A stretch of 64,000 bases of DNA from an uncultured bacterium (GCA_949292175.1 CASEYJ010000003.1:186001-250000); one strand, 5' to 3'; positions 1 to 8,790 are shown, counted from the first letter of the stretch. Made by a program: numbers and translations. The notes: generated by a model not told the origin, from the sequence alone.

Positions 1-101
1 TCGTCAAATAAAAAAACGTTACGACATTGTCACAATTATTAAGACTTTCGAGGAAAATTATCAGGTCATACAGACAATATTACAACTTACATATCGGCTT
101 A

Positions 102-1085
102 TTATAGCTCTAATAGTTTTGGAATAATTTCAAAAGCATCCCCAACAATCCCGTAGTCACAAATGTCGAAAATTGGAGCATTTTTATCTGTATTTATTGC
201 AATAATTTTCTCCGCAGAATTCATACCGATAGTATGTTGTAAAGCCCCGGAAATTCCGCAAGCAATATACAGTTTTGGAGAAACGGTTTTCCCTGTCTGA
301 CCAATTTGGACTGCTTGAGGAGCAAGTCCCATTTCCACAGCAACTCTGCTTGCACCAACACATCCGCCCAACTTATCTGCAAGTTTTTTTAATAAAGCAA
401 AGCCTTCGGCATTTTTCATACCCTTACCACCTGCAACGATAATTTTTGCACTATCTAAATCATTCAAATCACAAACCAATTTTTTGGTGAATTCAAGGAC
501 TTCAATCTGCGGAACATAATCATCCAAATCCACAGACATTTTTATAAATACGGTATCTCTTGTAACATCAACCTCGGAAGGCTTGAAAACTTTAGGACGA
601 ACACTTGCCATTTGCGGATATTTTTTACACAAAATTGTTGCCATCAACTGACCGCCAAAAGTCGGACGAGTTGCCGCAAATTTACCATTTTCTAAAATAT
701 CCAGCCCTGTACAATCTGCCGTTAGCCCGGTACCCAGAGCCGTAGAAATTCTCGGAGCCAAATCTCTACCCTGACAAGTCGCACCGACAAGCATAATTTC
801 AGGATCAATTTGCTTTACTGCTTGCACTGCAGCTTTTGCAAATAAATCAGTCCGATATGTTCCAAATCTTTCATCTACAACATAAAAAACTTTGTCAAAA
901 CCGCTTTTTTGAAAAGCTTCTTTATACTCATTTATCAAATCAGGCTTCGTAAGGACCAACGCCATAACGGGCGCATCTTCCATTTTTTTAGAAAGTTCAA
1001 CAGCCTTATTGGCAAGCTCAAAAACAACTGTATGAAGATAATCGTCCGAAGTTATCTCGGAATATACCAAAATTCCCTTACTCAC
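102..1085 (-). CDS. etfA: Electron transfer flavoprotein alpha subunit
   Basis: FAD-binding subunit of the EtfAB heterodimer, which passes electrons between acyl-CoA or similar dehydrogenases, NADH and ferredoxin in the cytoplasm. The C-terminal ETF-alpha signature is clear (YIACGISGALQHTIGM), preceded by GGKGMKNAEGF and the QIGQTGKTVSP loop. I place the start at a GTG (327 aa): the coding strand reads GGAGG-TATTT-GTG, and the protein then opens KGILVYSEI as this family does. The open frame continues about 14 codons upstream inside etfB, but no ribosome site supports that. The gene overlaps the etfB stop by 8 nt, so the two are translationally coupled. No acyl-CoA dehydrogenase is visible; it may lie beyond the window edge. 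Confidence 0.95.
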   Translation of the reverse strand: MSKGILVYSEITSDDYLHTVVFELANKAVELSKKMEDAPVMALVLTKPDLINEYKEAFQKSGFDKVFYVVDERFGTYRTDLFAKAAVQAVKQIDPEIMLVGATCQGRDLAPRISTALGTGLTADCTGLDILENGKFAATRPTFGGQLMATILCKKYPQMASVRPKVFKPSEVDVTRDTVFIKMSVDLDDYVPQIEVLEFTKKLVCDLNDLDSAKIIVAGGKGMKNAEGFALLKKLADKLGGCVGASRVAVEMGLAPQAVQIGQTGKTVSPKLYIACGISGALQHTIGMNSAEKIIAINTDKNAPIFDICDYGIVGDAFEIIPKLLEL

Positions 1086-1860
1086 AAATACCTCCACACT
1101 TTTTAATACATTCGGCAAGTTCTTCACAAGACTCTACAAAAACACACTCCGTTTCCTTTTGCGGAGCCCTATATGCTTTATTAACATATGTAGGAGAACC
1201 TTTCAACCCGGCATCCTCAACGCTAAGTCCAATATCATCTATACCGTAAACAGGGATTTCAACTTGTTGAGAATGAATTATCCCGTTTATACGAGCTCTT
1301 ACAGGCTCAAACTCACCTTGCAAAACACATATTAACGCAGGAAGCTTAACTCTGACCTTTTCAAAACCACTATCAAGCTCTCTGATGACAGTCAAATATC
1401 CGTCTTCATATCCCACAACCTCCTTAACATAAGTTACCTGAGGAATATCAAGGAAATTTGCAATACTAGGCCCTGTTTGAGCAGTATCACCATCGATAGC
1501 AAATTGACCGCACACAATTAAGTCAAAATCAGACAATTTAGATTTAATAGCAGCAGCAATAGTTTTCGCAGTCGCAAAAGTATCAGCACCCGCAAACTTC
1601 TTATCTGATAACAAAACCGCATCATCAACGCCAATTGCAATAAGCTTTCTAAGCATACCTTCTGCCTGCTTTGGCCCCATCGTCAACGCAGAAATATTCA
1701 CATTTTTATATTTATTTTTCAAACGCAAAGCGGACTCAAAAGCATAAACATCGTAAGGATTAATTATACTCTCCAGCCCTTCACGTTGAATTGTGTTATT
1801 CTCAGTCCACTTGATATCAGAAGTATCAGGTACCTGCTTAACACACAATACTATTTTCAT
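1078..1860 (-). CDS. etfB: Electron transfer flavoprotein beta subunit
   Basis: AMP/FAD-contacting partner of EtfA, 260 aa, the normal length. It begins MKIVLCVKQVPDTSDIKW, the standard EtfB opening, and carries the adenine-nucleotide alpha-hydrolase-like fold with the GQFAIDGDTAQTGP segment (around residues 139-152). It sits between the Cys-rich miniprotein and etfA on the minus strand in what reads as one operon with nfnA. Whether this Etf is of the bifurcating type cannot be judged without an alignment, but the neighbouring NfnA-like subunit makes flavin-based electron bifurcation or NAD(P)H/ferredoxin exchange a reasonable inference. Confidence 0.95.
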   Translation of the reverse strand: MKIVLCVKQVPDTSDIKWTENNTIQREGLESIINPYDVYAFESALRLKNKYKNVNISALTMGPKQAEGMLRKLIAIGVDDAVLLSDKKFAGADTFATAKTIAAAIKSKLSDFDLIVCGQFAIDGDTAQTGPSIANFLDIPQVTYVKEVVGYEDGYLTVIRELDSGFEKVRVKLPALICVLQGEFEPVRARINGIIHSQQVEIPVYGIDDIGLSVEDAGLKGSPTYVNKAYRAPQKETECVFVESCEELAECIKKCGGICE

Positions 1861-1882
1861 ATTATAAAACTCTTTTTACAAA

Positions 1883-2074
1883 CTATATACGTTTTTTAGG
1901 AATTTGTCTTGAGTTAGCATCAAGCAAAGCATTGTAGCCCATAATATAAATTGAGCATTTTTTAATTGTTGGGATATACCAACCACAACGTTCTTGAGTA
2001 CAAACCATATCTACATCAGAACCTGCGCTCATTAGCGGGCAAAATGGAATTTCTTTTTTGTCAATTATAGCCAT
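1883..2074 (-). CDS. Small four-cysteine protein
   Basis: A 63-aa protein of no family I can name. The start is set by AAGGAGATGTT-ATG on the coding strand; the frame is open for 15 more codons upstream, into nfnA, without a ribosome site. Four cysteines are arranged as FCPLM, VCTQERC and KKC, a spacing that would suit zinc or an iron-sulfur cluster. It lies 14 nt downstream of nfnA and about 20 nt upstream of etfB, so it is probably co-expressed with these redox proteins. A role as a small redox or metal-binding partner is inference from context only. Confidence 0.75.
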   Translation of the reverse strand: MAIIDKKEIPFCPLMSAGSDVDMVCTQERCGWYIPTIKKCSIYIMGYNALLDANSRQIPKKRI

Positions 2075-2088
2075 AACATCTCCTTTAT

Positions 2089-2928
2089 CTACATTTTTGC
2101 TTGTTTCAACAAATTGCAATTTTCATCACGTTTCTTTTCTTGATCTTTATAAATCTTAGTTCGATTTATAACTTCATCAAAATCAATTTTATGGGCATCA
2201 AAGTCAGGGCCGTCAACACAAGCAAACTTAACTTCTCCGCCAACAGTAATTCTGCACGCTCCGCACATGCCGGTACCGTCAACCATAATAGGGTTCATAC
2301 TTGCTTCAGTATAAATACCTTTATCTCTAGTCAACTCAGCAACAGCTCTCATCATAGGCATAGGACCAACAGCGATAGCATAATCAATTTTCTCTTGTCC
2401 CATCAAACGTTCAAGAACACCTGTAACAAAGCCTTTTTCACCCATAGATCCATCATCCGTGGTGATAAATAACTCACTACAAGCATCCTTCATCTTGTCA
2501 GCCCAGAAAATCAAATCTTTGTTTCTGGCACCCATAATCATGTAAACTTTATTTCCTGCTTCTTTAAACGCTTTAGCAATCAAATAACAAGGAGCCGCAC
2601 CGTAACCGCCAGCAAGACAAACAACCGTACCGTATTTCTTTATATCGGTAGGTTTTCCAAGCGGTCCAACTACGTCCGCAACTTCATCGCCAACATTCAA
2701 TTCAGCAAGAGCTTTTGTTGAATATCCAACAGCCATAAAAACAATTGTAAGTTCGCCCTTTTCCTTATCCACATCGGCAATAGTCAGAGGAACTCTTTCT
2801 CCGTTCTTATCAGCTCTAAAAATTATAAACTGACCAGCCTTTGCATTTCTAACTACATAAGGCGCAAAAACCGTCATTTCAAACTGATTAGGACAAATTT
2901 CTTTTTTTGCCAGAATTTTGTAACCCAT
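2089..2928 (-). CDS. NfnA-type ferredoxin-NADP reductase / sulfide dehydrogenase-like FAD-NAD subunit
   Basis: 279-aa FAD- and NAD(P)-binding protein of the dihydroorotate dehydrogenase electron-transfer / SudB / NfnA family. An FAD-binding beta barrel (about 1-95) is followed by a Rossmann domain (LAGGYGAAPCYLIAKAF) and a C-terminal [2Fe-2S] site, seen as VDGTGMCGACRITV and FACVDGP. That arrangement of one Asp and three Cys is what NfnA uses. In known systems NfnA pairs with NfnB (a GltA-like subunit) to bifurcate electrons between NADPH, NADH and ferredoxin. No NfnB is next to it here; the gene heads an operon with a Cys-rich miniprotein and etfBA. A well-formed promoter lies just upstream. 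Confidence 0.88.
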   Translation of the reverse strand: MGYKILAKKEICPNQFEMTVFAPYVVRNAKAGQFIIFRADKNGERVPLTIADVDKEKGELTIVFMAVGYSTKALAELNVGDEVADVVGPLGKPTDIKKYGTVVCLAGGYGAAPCYLIAKAFKEAGNKVYMIMGARNKDLIFWADKMKDACSELFITTDDGSMGEKGFVTGVLERLMGQEKIDYAIAVGPMPMMRAVAELTRDKGIYTEASMNPIMVDGTGMCGACRITVGGEVKFACVDGPDFDAHKIDFDEVINRTKIYKDQEKKRDENCNLLKQAKM

Positions 2929-2958
2929 TCTACCCTCTCATCTCTCTTCGATAAAAAC

Positions 2959-2987
2959 ATTATAGTGTAAAATTTCAAAATAAGCAA
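2959..2987 (-). promoter_or_regulatory. Sigma70-type promoter of the nfnA-etfBA operon
   Basis: On the minus strand TTGCTT is followed by 17 nt and a perfect TATAAT, which ends about 30 nt upstream of the nfnA ATG. It faces away from the glyS promoter, so the 150-nt gap carries two divergent promoters. Confidence 0.7.
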
Positions 2988-3015
2988 GCACAAAATAGTA
3001 TAATTTTCCCTACAC

Positions 3016-3044
3016 TTGCAAATCCTCTGTGCTTTTAATATAAT
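3016..3044 (+). promoter_or_regulatory. Sigma70-type promoter of glyS
   Basis: TTGCAA, 17-nt spacer, TATAAT. The expected start of transcription is near 3051, giving a short leader with the ribosome site GGAAGG before the glyS ATG. Confidence 0.72.
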
Positions 3045-3076
3045 TTTCTTATTGAAAGATTTACGGAAGGTGAGAT

Positions 3077-5134
3077 ATGAGTAAATATTTATTGGAAATC
3101 GGAACAGAAGAACTGCCTTATAAGTTTATCCCACAGGCAATAGAACAACTAAGAAATGGATTTAAGAACTTTTTAGAATCAAATAAAGTAGGCTATGAAA
3201 AAGTTGACGTGTATGCAACACCAAGACGTTTAGCCGTAATAATCTCAGGACTTGAAGCTAAAAGTTCCGACGAAGAAAAAGTTATAAAAGGACCTATCGC
3301 AAAAGTTGCCTATGACGAAAACGGACAACTAACAAAAGCAGGCGAAGGTTTTGCGAGAAAAAATAATATTTCACCGGAAGACCTTTATATAGAAGACAAC
3401 TATGTTCATGCAAAAGTTGTTATCAAAGGGAAATCCATTGTAGAACTTCTTCAAGAAAATGTTCCGTCAATTGTCCTTAAGCTCCAAGGATCACACTTTA
3501 TGAGATGGGGATATAATGATGCGAAATTCTCACGTCCAATCAGATGGATTGTATCAATTCTTGATAGAGAAGAAGTTAAAATTAAGATTATAGACAAAGA
3601 ATCTTCAAATATATCACGCGGACATAGATTTGCTCAACAAAACGTAATCATAGGCAACCCTGATGATTATGTAGAATTGATGAGAAATTGCTGCGTTATC
3701 GTTGACCAAAACGAACGTCGTCAAATCATCATCGAAAAAGCTAAAGAAGAAGCTGAAAAATTAGGTGCTGTACCATATTATACAGATGACTTATTGGAAG
3801 AAGTTACATTCATCACAGAATACCCTGTTCCTGCGGTATGTGAATTTGATCCTAAATACTTGGAAATTCCGGAAGAAGTTGTTGTTACTGTAATGGCAGT
3901 TCACCAAAGATACTTTGCTCTTCATAAAGACGGAAAACTTATAAACAAATTCATCACAATGACAAACTACATCGGCGATGAATTTGCAAACATCAAAGCG
4001 GGCAACGTTCGAGTAATCAAGGCAAGACTTGATGATGCTGTATTTTTCTTTAACGAAGATACTAAAAAACCTCTTGTTGACTACGTTGAAGATCTTCAGG
4101 GCGTTACATTCCAGAAGGGTATGGGATCTGTATACGATAAGACTCATCGTATAATTGCATTGTCAAAAGATATTGCAAAATCTCTAAATCTGGACGACAA
4201 ACTAATAGAGAGAACTGCGCTATTATGTAAAGCAGATTTGACAACTCAACTTGTATTTGAATTTACCGAATTACAAGGATTTATCGGTGCAGATTACGCA
4301 AGAGTTTCAGGCGAAGATCCTAAAGTTTGCGAAGGTATAAAAGAACACTATTTCCCTCTAAATGCGGAAAGTGAAACCGCAAAGGGAATTGAAGGTCAAA
4401 TCACAGGTATTGCAGATAAAATTGATACAATATGTGCAGTATTTGCAGAAGGTAAAAAACCAACAGGTTCATCTGACCCTCTTGGCGTAAGACGTGCTGC
4501 ATTAGGTATCATAAGAACAATTTTGGATGCAAACTTAAAAATTGATTTAAATGATTTAATCATAAAAACTCTCCTGTTGTTACCAATCAAAACCGGAGAA
4601 GGAAATATTATCGACAAAGTTAAGAATATCGCCGGTTCAAGCGTAGAAAGATTATCCGGCAAAACGCTTGAAGAAATCAGCGATTTTATGGTTCAACGTT
4701 TGATAATATTCTTATCAGAAAAATATCCTAAAAACATTTTAGAAGCTTGTGCTTCAAATAACAGTGCACTAAAGGATCTTGTAGATTACGTAAAACGTGT
4801 CGAAGTTGTTAAAACAATCGATAATCCTGCACTAATAGAATGCGCAAACAGAGTTTTGAGAATTCTAAAAGAAGACAGCAAAAAGACTGTTGACAAAAAC
4901 TTGTTTAAAGAAAGCGCAGAAAAGATGCTTTTAGACCAGATAAACACTATTGATGAAAATGTTGATTACAAAACATACTTAGATTCTCTAATTGCAATCA
5001 ACCCATCAGTAGAAAAATTCTTTGAAGATGTTCTGGTAATGGACAAGGATGAAAAAGTTAAAGAAAACAGACTTGCTCTCTTAACATTGTTAAAGAAAAA
5101 ATATGAAAAGCTTACAGATTTTTCTAAGCTATAA
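3077..5134 (+). CDS. glyS: Glycyl-tRNA synthetase beta subunit
   Basis: 685-aa beta subunit of the bacterial alpha2beta2 glycyl-tRNA synthetase; it binds tRNA and is needed for charging tRNA-Gly. It opens MSKYLLEIGTEELPYKFI, the family signature, and keeps the full-length layout, including the central MRWGYNDAKFSRPIRWIVSI block, the FQKGMGSVYDKTHRI segment and a C-terminal helical anticodon-binding region. The start has GGAAGG 8 nt upstream. The alpha subunit gene glyQ is not in the window, so the two are separated in this genome or glyQ lies elsewhere. The gene is transcribed alone from a strong promoter. Confidence 0.96.
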   Translation: MSKYLLEIGTEELPYKFIPQAIEQLRNGFKNFLESNKVGYEKVDVYATPRRLAVIISGLEAKSSDEEKVIKGPIAKVAYDENGQLTKAGEGFARKNNISPEDLYIEDNYVHAKVVIKGKSIVELLQENVPSIVLKLQGSHFMRWGYNDAKFSRPIRWIVSILDREEVKIKIIDKESSNISRGHRFAQQNVIIGNPDDYVELMRNCCVIVDQNERRQIIIEKAKEEAEKLGAVPYYTDDLLEEVTFITEYPVPAVCEFDPKYLEIPEEVVVTVMAVHQRYFALHKDGKLINKFITMTNYIGDEFANIKAGNVRVIKARLDDAVFFFNEDTKKPLVDYVEDLQGVTFQKGMGSVYDKTHRIIALSKDIAKSLNLDDKLIERTALLCKADLTTQLVFEFTELQGFIGADYARVSGEDPKVCEGIKEHYFPLNAESETAKGIEGQITGIADKIDTICAVFAEGKKPTGSSDPLGVRRAALGIIRTILDANLKIDLNDLIIKTLLLLPIKTGEGNIIDKVKNIAGSSVERLSGKTLEEISDFMVQRLIIFLSEKYPKNILEACASNNSALKDLVDYVKRVEVVKTIDNPALIECANRVLRILKEDSKKTVDKNLFKESAEKMLLDQINTIDENVDYKTYLDSLIAINPSVEKFFEDVLVMDKDEKVKENRLALLTLLKKKYEKLTDFSKL

Positions 5135-5250
5135 TTAGCTTTTAGAGATTTGTAACACTTTATTAACAATTAATGTAAAAAAGTAAATTATTTTTTTCAG
5201 GATACTTTAAAATAGTACAAGAAATCAATAATCAAAAGGTAGAGGTAGAT

Positions 5251-5565
5251 ATGTTGAACCGATTGAAAAATCTTAAAATTGTAAAAAAATTAAATAACTC
5301 GATTAGCCCAAAATTGAGATGGTTGAATTATGCAAACCATACAGTTGATAAAAAGTCTACCGACTACATAAAAACTATAAGCGGAGTTGAAGAACTCCAA
5401 ATAACTTCTGACGAACAAAGGCTGGAAGCAATGGTCAGAGAACAACTAAAGGAAGAATTCCCAAATATTGAGAATATGAAATCCTATGAACTTCTTGTTG
5501 ATGCAGTAATGCACAATTTAAAGAAAAAACAGCTTCAAGCCACCGATAACCTCGATATTGAATAG
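5251..5565 (+). CDS. Hypothetical 104-aa protein
   Basis: No family recognised. The protein is soluble and charged, with a Lys-rich N-terminus (MLNRLKNLKIVKKLNNSISP) and a helical, acidic second half. The start is supported by AAGGTAGAGG upstream of the ATG, and an intrinsic terminator follows 22 nt after the stop, so it is most likely a genuine monocistronic gene following glyS. No signal peptide or membrane segment is seen. Confidence 0.7.
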   Translation: MLNRLKNLKIVKKLNNSISPKLRWLNYANHTVDKKSTDYIKTISGVEELQITSDEQRLEAMVREQLKEEFPNIENMKSYELLVDAVMHNLKKKQLQATDNLDIE

Positions 5566-5587
5566 GCTATCAAAAATTAATAAAAAA

Positions 5588-5614
5588 AACACCCTCATTA
5601 TAGGGTGTTTTTTT
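5588..5614 (+). terminator. Intrinsic terminator after the 104-aa gene
   Basis: Perfect 8-bp stem AACACCCT/AGGGTGTT with a 6-nt loop, followed by a run of seven T. Confidence 0.9.
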
Positions 5615-5753
5615 ATGCAAACCCTAGCTCTGAAAGCATTTCACCTAAACTAAAAAAACATTACCTTTATGTAAATATTTTTGTAACTTTCTTGCCCTGA
5701 AAATTTATATAATATAAAATATTAATTATACTAGATTTGAGGAGATATGTTGG

Positions 5754-6944
5754 ATGCCGGAATTAGCAAGAAATTACGAAGAACGCTATTACTACCGGGA
5801 AAATACACAGTACGCACAGAGAAATCTTAGATCTGTGCATGCCGAAGGAATCGGAACACCCCGTAAAGTAGTTAGATATCAACAGCCAAAAAGAAATGAA
5901 AAGAAAATCAAAAAGAATCAATTGATTTCAAAAGTTATTTCTTTAAGTTTTATGCTTACAATTGGGCTATTGGTACTTCCAATAGGATTTAAAAACGTTG
6001 CAAATTCCGCGTTTACAAAATCTCCATACCCAAATATAAAAACAGATTACAAAAAACTTTTATTCCCAACACAGAACTATTTGCACAATCAATGGTTCTT
6101 GGGAGAGCTTTCATTGAACGGAGCAGAAACGAAGAAGCCCGCAATGTTAACACTGGATGAAGGAGCTCAACTTACTGATTTGGAAAATCAAATCAAGAAC
6201 ATCATGCCAATGTTCCCAAGTATTCATCCATCAGTATTTGTATGGGATTATGAAACTGGAAACTACGCAGATATCAACGCTTCTGAAACTTTCTCAGCAG
6301 CAAGCATAATCAAAATTCCTGTACTTCTTCAATTGTTCAGATCAATTGAAAGTAATCAAGTATCGTTATATGATGAAATGCCGCTCACTGAATATTATCG
6401 TTCGGAAGGTTCAGGAGATTTACAATTTAGAGCTGCAAATTCAACTTATACACTAGATCAGCTTGCAAGAGTTATGATTACACATTCCGACAACTCTGCT
6501 ACAAATATGATTATGTCAAAAATCGGAGCGATGGTTGACGTTAATCAGGGTATTAGAGAATGGGGTTTAAAACAAACACAAGTAAACAACTGGCTTCCTG
6601 ATTTAGCAGGAACAAACTTCACAACAGCCAGAGATTTGGCGAGAATGCTTTATAACATTGAAAATCCTGAGTTCTTATCAGCTGAATCAAGAGAAAAGAT
6701 ATTTGACTACATGGGACATGTCAAAAACAACAGATTAATTCAAGCTGGACTTGGAGAAGGGGCATCATTCCTTCACAAAACAGGTGATATTGGAAAAATG
6801 CTTGGAGACGCAGGTATTGTATTTGCTCCAAATGGCAAAAAGTACATCGTTGTAATCCTTGCTAACAGACCTTACAACTCTCCGGCAGGAAAAGACTTTA
6901 TCGTTAAAGCTTCTCAAATAATTTATAATTACATGGTAAGATAA
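5754..6944 (+). CDS. Class A beta-lactamase-fold serine hydrolase, membrane-anchored
   Basis: 396-aa protein with a basic cytoplasmic N-terminus, one membrane segment (about 57-80) and an extracytoplasmic serine hydrolase domain. The three penicillin-recognition motifs are present: SIIK (S184, K187), SDN (245-247) and KTG (342-344). The region where class A enzymes carry the deacylating Glu166 reads NNWLPDLAGTNF, without an obvious ExxLN; if so the enzyme would be a poor beta-lactamase and could act as a DD-peptidase-like or penicillin-binding protein. The start has GAGGAG 9 nt upstream; an ATG seven bases earlier is out of frame. An intrinsic terminator follows. Confidence 0.85.
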   Translation: MPELARNYEERYYYRENTQYAQRNLRSVHAEGIGTPRKVVRYQQPKRNEKKIKKNQLISKVISLSFMLTIGLLVLPIGFKNVANSAFTKSPYPNIKTDYKKLLFPTQNYLHNQWFLGELSLNGAETKKPAMLTLDEGAQLTDLENQIKNIMPMFPSIHPSVFVWDYETGNYADINASETFSAASIIKIPVLLQLFRSIESNQVSLYDEMPLTEYYRSEGSGDLQFRAANSTYTLDQLARVMITHSDNSATNMIMSKIGAMVDVNQGIREWGLKQTQVNNWLPDLAGTNFTTARDLARMLYNIENPEFLSAESREKIFDYMGHVKNNRLIQAGLGEGASFLHKTGDIGKMLGDAGIVFAPNGKKYIVVILANRPYNSPAGKDFIVKASQIIYNYMVR

Positions 6945-6967
6945 TACAAAACTAGGTTATAAAAAAA

Positions 6968-7001
6968 CACAACCCTAAAATAAACTTTGGGTTGTGTTTT
7001 T
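6968..7001. terminator. Bidirectional terminator between convergent genes
   Basis: Perfect 8-bp stem CACAACCC/GGGTTGTG flanked by A-rich and T-rich runs; it serves the serine hydrolase gene on + and the 490-aa gene on -. Confidence 0.88.
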
Positions 7002-7014
7002 ATTTTGAAATAGT

Positions 7015-8487
7015 CTAAACTTGTTGTCCTGCCATTTGAGCTCTTAATTTATTTTCAATATCTTTTCTAACTTGATATTCTTTATTATCCTTGTCCATAA
7101 ATCTCCAAGCAACAATCATAGCAGGCATCAATATACCTAAGAAACCGATACAAGCCCCGATATTCTTAAGAGTTGCACCTCTATTTGCTTTTTTAACTTT
7201 TTCCAAATATTTTTCCAAAGATTTACCAATATCTTCAGATGTAAATTCTTTAAACTCTTTGCCTTCTTGTTGAGCTTTTAGTTTTGCAGCTTCAATATCT
7301 TTAGCAACAAATTCTTCACCTTTATCAAACAACAAAACTAACTTATCTTTCAATCCTTTGATATCTTCAGGATCAATAAATTTTCTGTTATCAATAGATC
7401 TATTCATCAAGTTTTTCTGACCATCAGGTTCTGTACCTTTAATTGTCTTAATGATTTCACACTGTTTTGCCATTTTAACAATTAAGTTATCCTGATTAGT
7501 ATTAACAAACTCATAAATTTCTGCAGGAGTAGGATTTCCGACAGGGAATTGATTAATGTTATGCATAATTTCTTTATTCAACAATGCATTTTTCAAAACG
7601 TCTGATTCAATAACTCTTGCATCAAGATCAATAGGAATATTATGTTTTTTTAACGATCTGTTTTCAAGCCAAGACTTAATCTGCGCACCTGCCATATACA
7701 TAAAGAACCAGAAACTACCTTCTTTAATAGCAAATCCCATAAATTCCTGTTTATTTTGAGATTTAACAAGTCTTTCTGTCGTAATAGTCCCGTCAACAAT
7801 CATCAAATTCTTTACAGGAGAGAACATGAAGTCTTGAATATTAAACCCACCTGTGAAAGAAGTATTTTTATCTTTCTTATCTTTATTATGAACAGAGTTA
7901 AACACATGCGGAACTTTATTCAATTTTGAATTAGATGCAGCATTTGCTCTTTTCATAGCTTCTTTTTCAAAAAACTCTTTTGTAATCTTTTTCTCTCTGT
8001 ATTTTTGTCTAAAGTTGGTTAAAGCTCCATATGAAATGATAGTGAGAAGCGTTGATGCTATAAATTTACCAAATGTTAAACCCTTAAACAATTTTTGCTT
8101 AGAAGTAATGTCTTCCAAACTCTTAGCAATCTTTTTAACATCCTTATTATCTTTAAATTTTTCATCATGTAATTTTGCAAACTTCTTTGCTTTTTCAAAA
8201 ACTTCCGGATCTCTAAGCACTCTTACATCAACCCCCGCATCAAAACCTAGAGGTTTAAACATAGTCCAATCCAAAAGTTTTTTATAAGCAGGAATACCTA
8301 ATAACCAAATAGCCTGAGTTCCAAACTCATCTATAAATCTGTCCTGACTCTCTGCGTCTTTACCTGTAATATAAGAGCCTGCTGTAAGCCCTAAACTGTT
8401 CGAAGTATCTTTGATAGCCATAGGTATCAAAGAATCATTATTACCTAATATTGAATATATTTTGCTTGCTGTTACTGGGGATATCAT
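7015..8487 (-). CDS. Hypothetical 490-aa membrane-associated protein
   Basis: No family recognised. Several hydrophobic stretches are visible (near TQAIWLLGIPAYKKLL, residues about 148-165, a FWFFMYMAG segment, and a C-terminal pair around residues 440-470), separated by long Lys/Glu-rich helical regions. The N-terminus MISPVTASKIYSILG looks amphipathic. The C-terminal IGFLGILMPAMIVAWRFMDK should be a membrane helix. The start has GGAAAGG upstream and is preceded by a long, structured leader (see 8507-8601 and 8705-8790). It is monocistronic and ends at a shared terminator. It may be specific to this lineage. Confidence 0.72.
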   Translation of the reverse strand: MISPVTASKIYSILGNNDSLIPMAIKDTSNSLGLTAGSYITGKDAESQDRFIDEFGTQAIWLLGIPAYKKLLDWTMFKPLGFDAGVDVRVLRDPEVFEKAKKFAKLHDEKFKDNKDVKKIAKSLEDITSKQKLFKGLTFGKFIASTLLTIISYGALTNFRQKYREKKITKEFFEKEAMKRANAASNSKLNKVPHVFNSVHNKDKKDKNTSFTGGFNIQDFMFSPVKNLMIVDGTITTERLVKSQNKQEFMGFAIKEGSFWFFMYMAGAQIKSWLENRSLKKHNIPIDLDARVIESDVLKNALLNKEIMHNINQFPVGNPTPAEIYEFVNTNQDNLIVKMAKQCEIIKTIKGTEPDGQKNLMNRSIDNRKFIDPEDIKGLKDKLVLLFDKGEEFVAKDIEAAKLKAQQEGKEFKEFTSEDIGKSLEKYLEKVKKANRGATLKNIGACIGFLGILMPAMIVAWRFMDKDNKEYQVRKDIENKLRAQMAGQQV

Positions 8488-8506
8488 TACTAACTACCTT
8501 TCCATA

Positions 8507-8601
8507 GAAGGTTAAAACCTTCCTCAATTATACGTACTACAAGCCCCAAATTAAGTTCATTAATTTGACGAGTGGGGCATTCGCCTTCTTTATAATTGAG
8601 A
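8507..8601 (-). promoter_or_regulatory. Structured 5' leader of the 490-aa gene (unknown RNA class)
   Basis: Read as minus-strand RNA, an outer stem (CTCAATTATA/TATAATTGAG, 10 bp perfect) encloses a GCCCCA/TGGGGC stem, which in turn encloses an 8-bp CAAATTAA/TTAATTTG hairpin. A second perfect palindrome (GAAGGTTTTAACCTTC, 8507-8522) follows just before the ribosome site. Nested perfect stems of this kind in a 95-nt stretch are unlikely by chance. I do not recognise a known riboswitch consensus. Confidence 0.5.
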
Positions 8602-8704
8602 TTCGTCGGAAATTACTTCTCATTCTACTACCTTTCACTTATTATCTAACACCTGTGACAATTTATAATTGCTGTTTTTAATTGTATTTTTAACGTTTTT
8701 TAAC

Positions 8705-8790
8705 AAAAAAGAAGACCTTTCTTTTAAAAAAGGTCTTGTTTATGATTTATTTTTCAACAACATAAGTAAGTGTCTTATTATATAAACAAG
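8705..8790 (-). terminator. Minus-strand terminator with overlapping alternative stem (possible attenuator or sRNA end)
   Basis: On the minus strand a perfect 9-bp hairpin (AAGACCTTT/AAAGGTCTT, 8712-8737) is followed by C and six T, a good intrinsic terminator. Upstream on the same strand CTTGTTTAT (8782-8790) can pair with ATAAACAAG (8735-8743), and this stem overlaps the terminator stem by 3 nt. It lies 220 nt upstream of the 490-aa gene with no minus-strand gene before it, so it ends either a small RNA or a conditional leader. The whole gap 8488-8932 has no protein gene. Confidence 0.5.

Noticed and set aside
1086..1127. Upstream extension of etfA by 14 codons
   Set aside because: It lies within etfB; GGAGG with proper spacing marks the GTG at 1085 as the start.
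4396..4662. Long minus-strand frames inside glyS
   Set aside because: Antisense shadows of a clear gene with strong codon bias; no starts or terminators. The same applies to frames antisense to the AsmA-like, hom, thrC and M29 genes.
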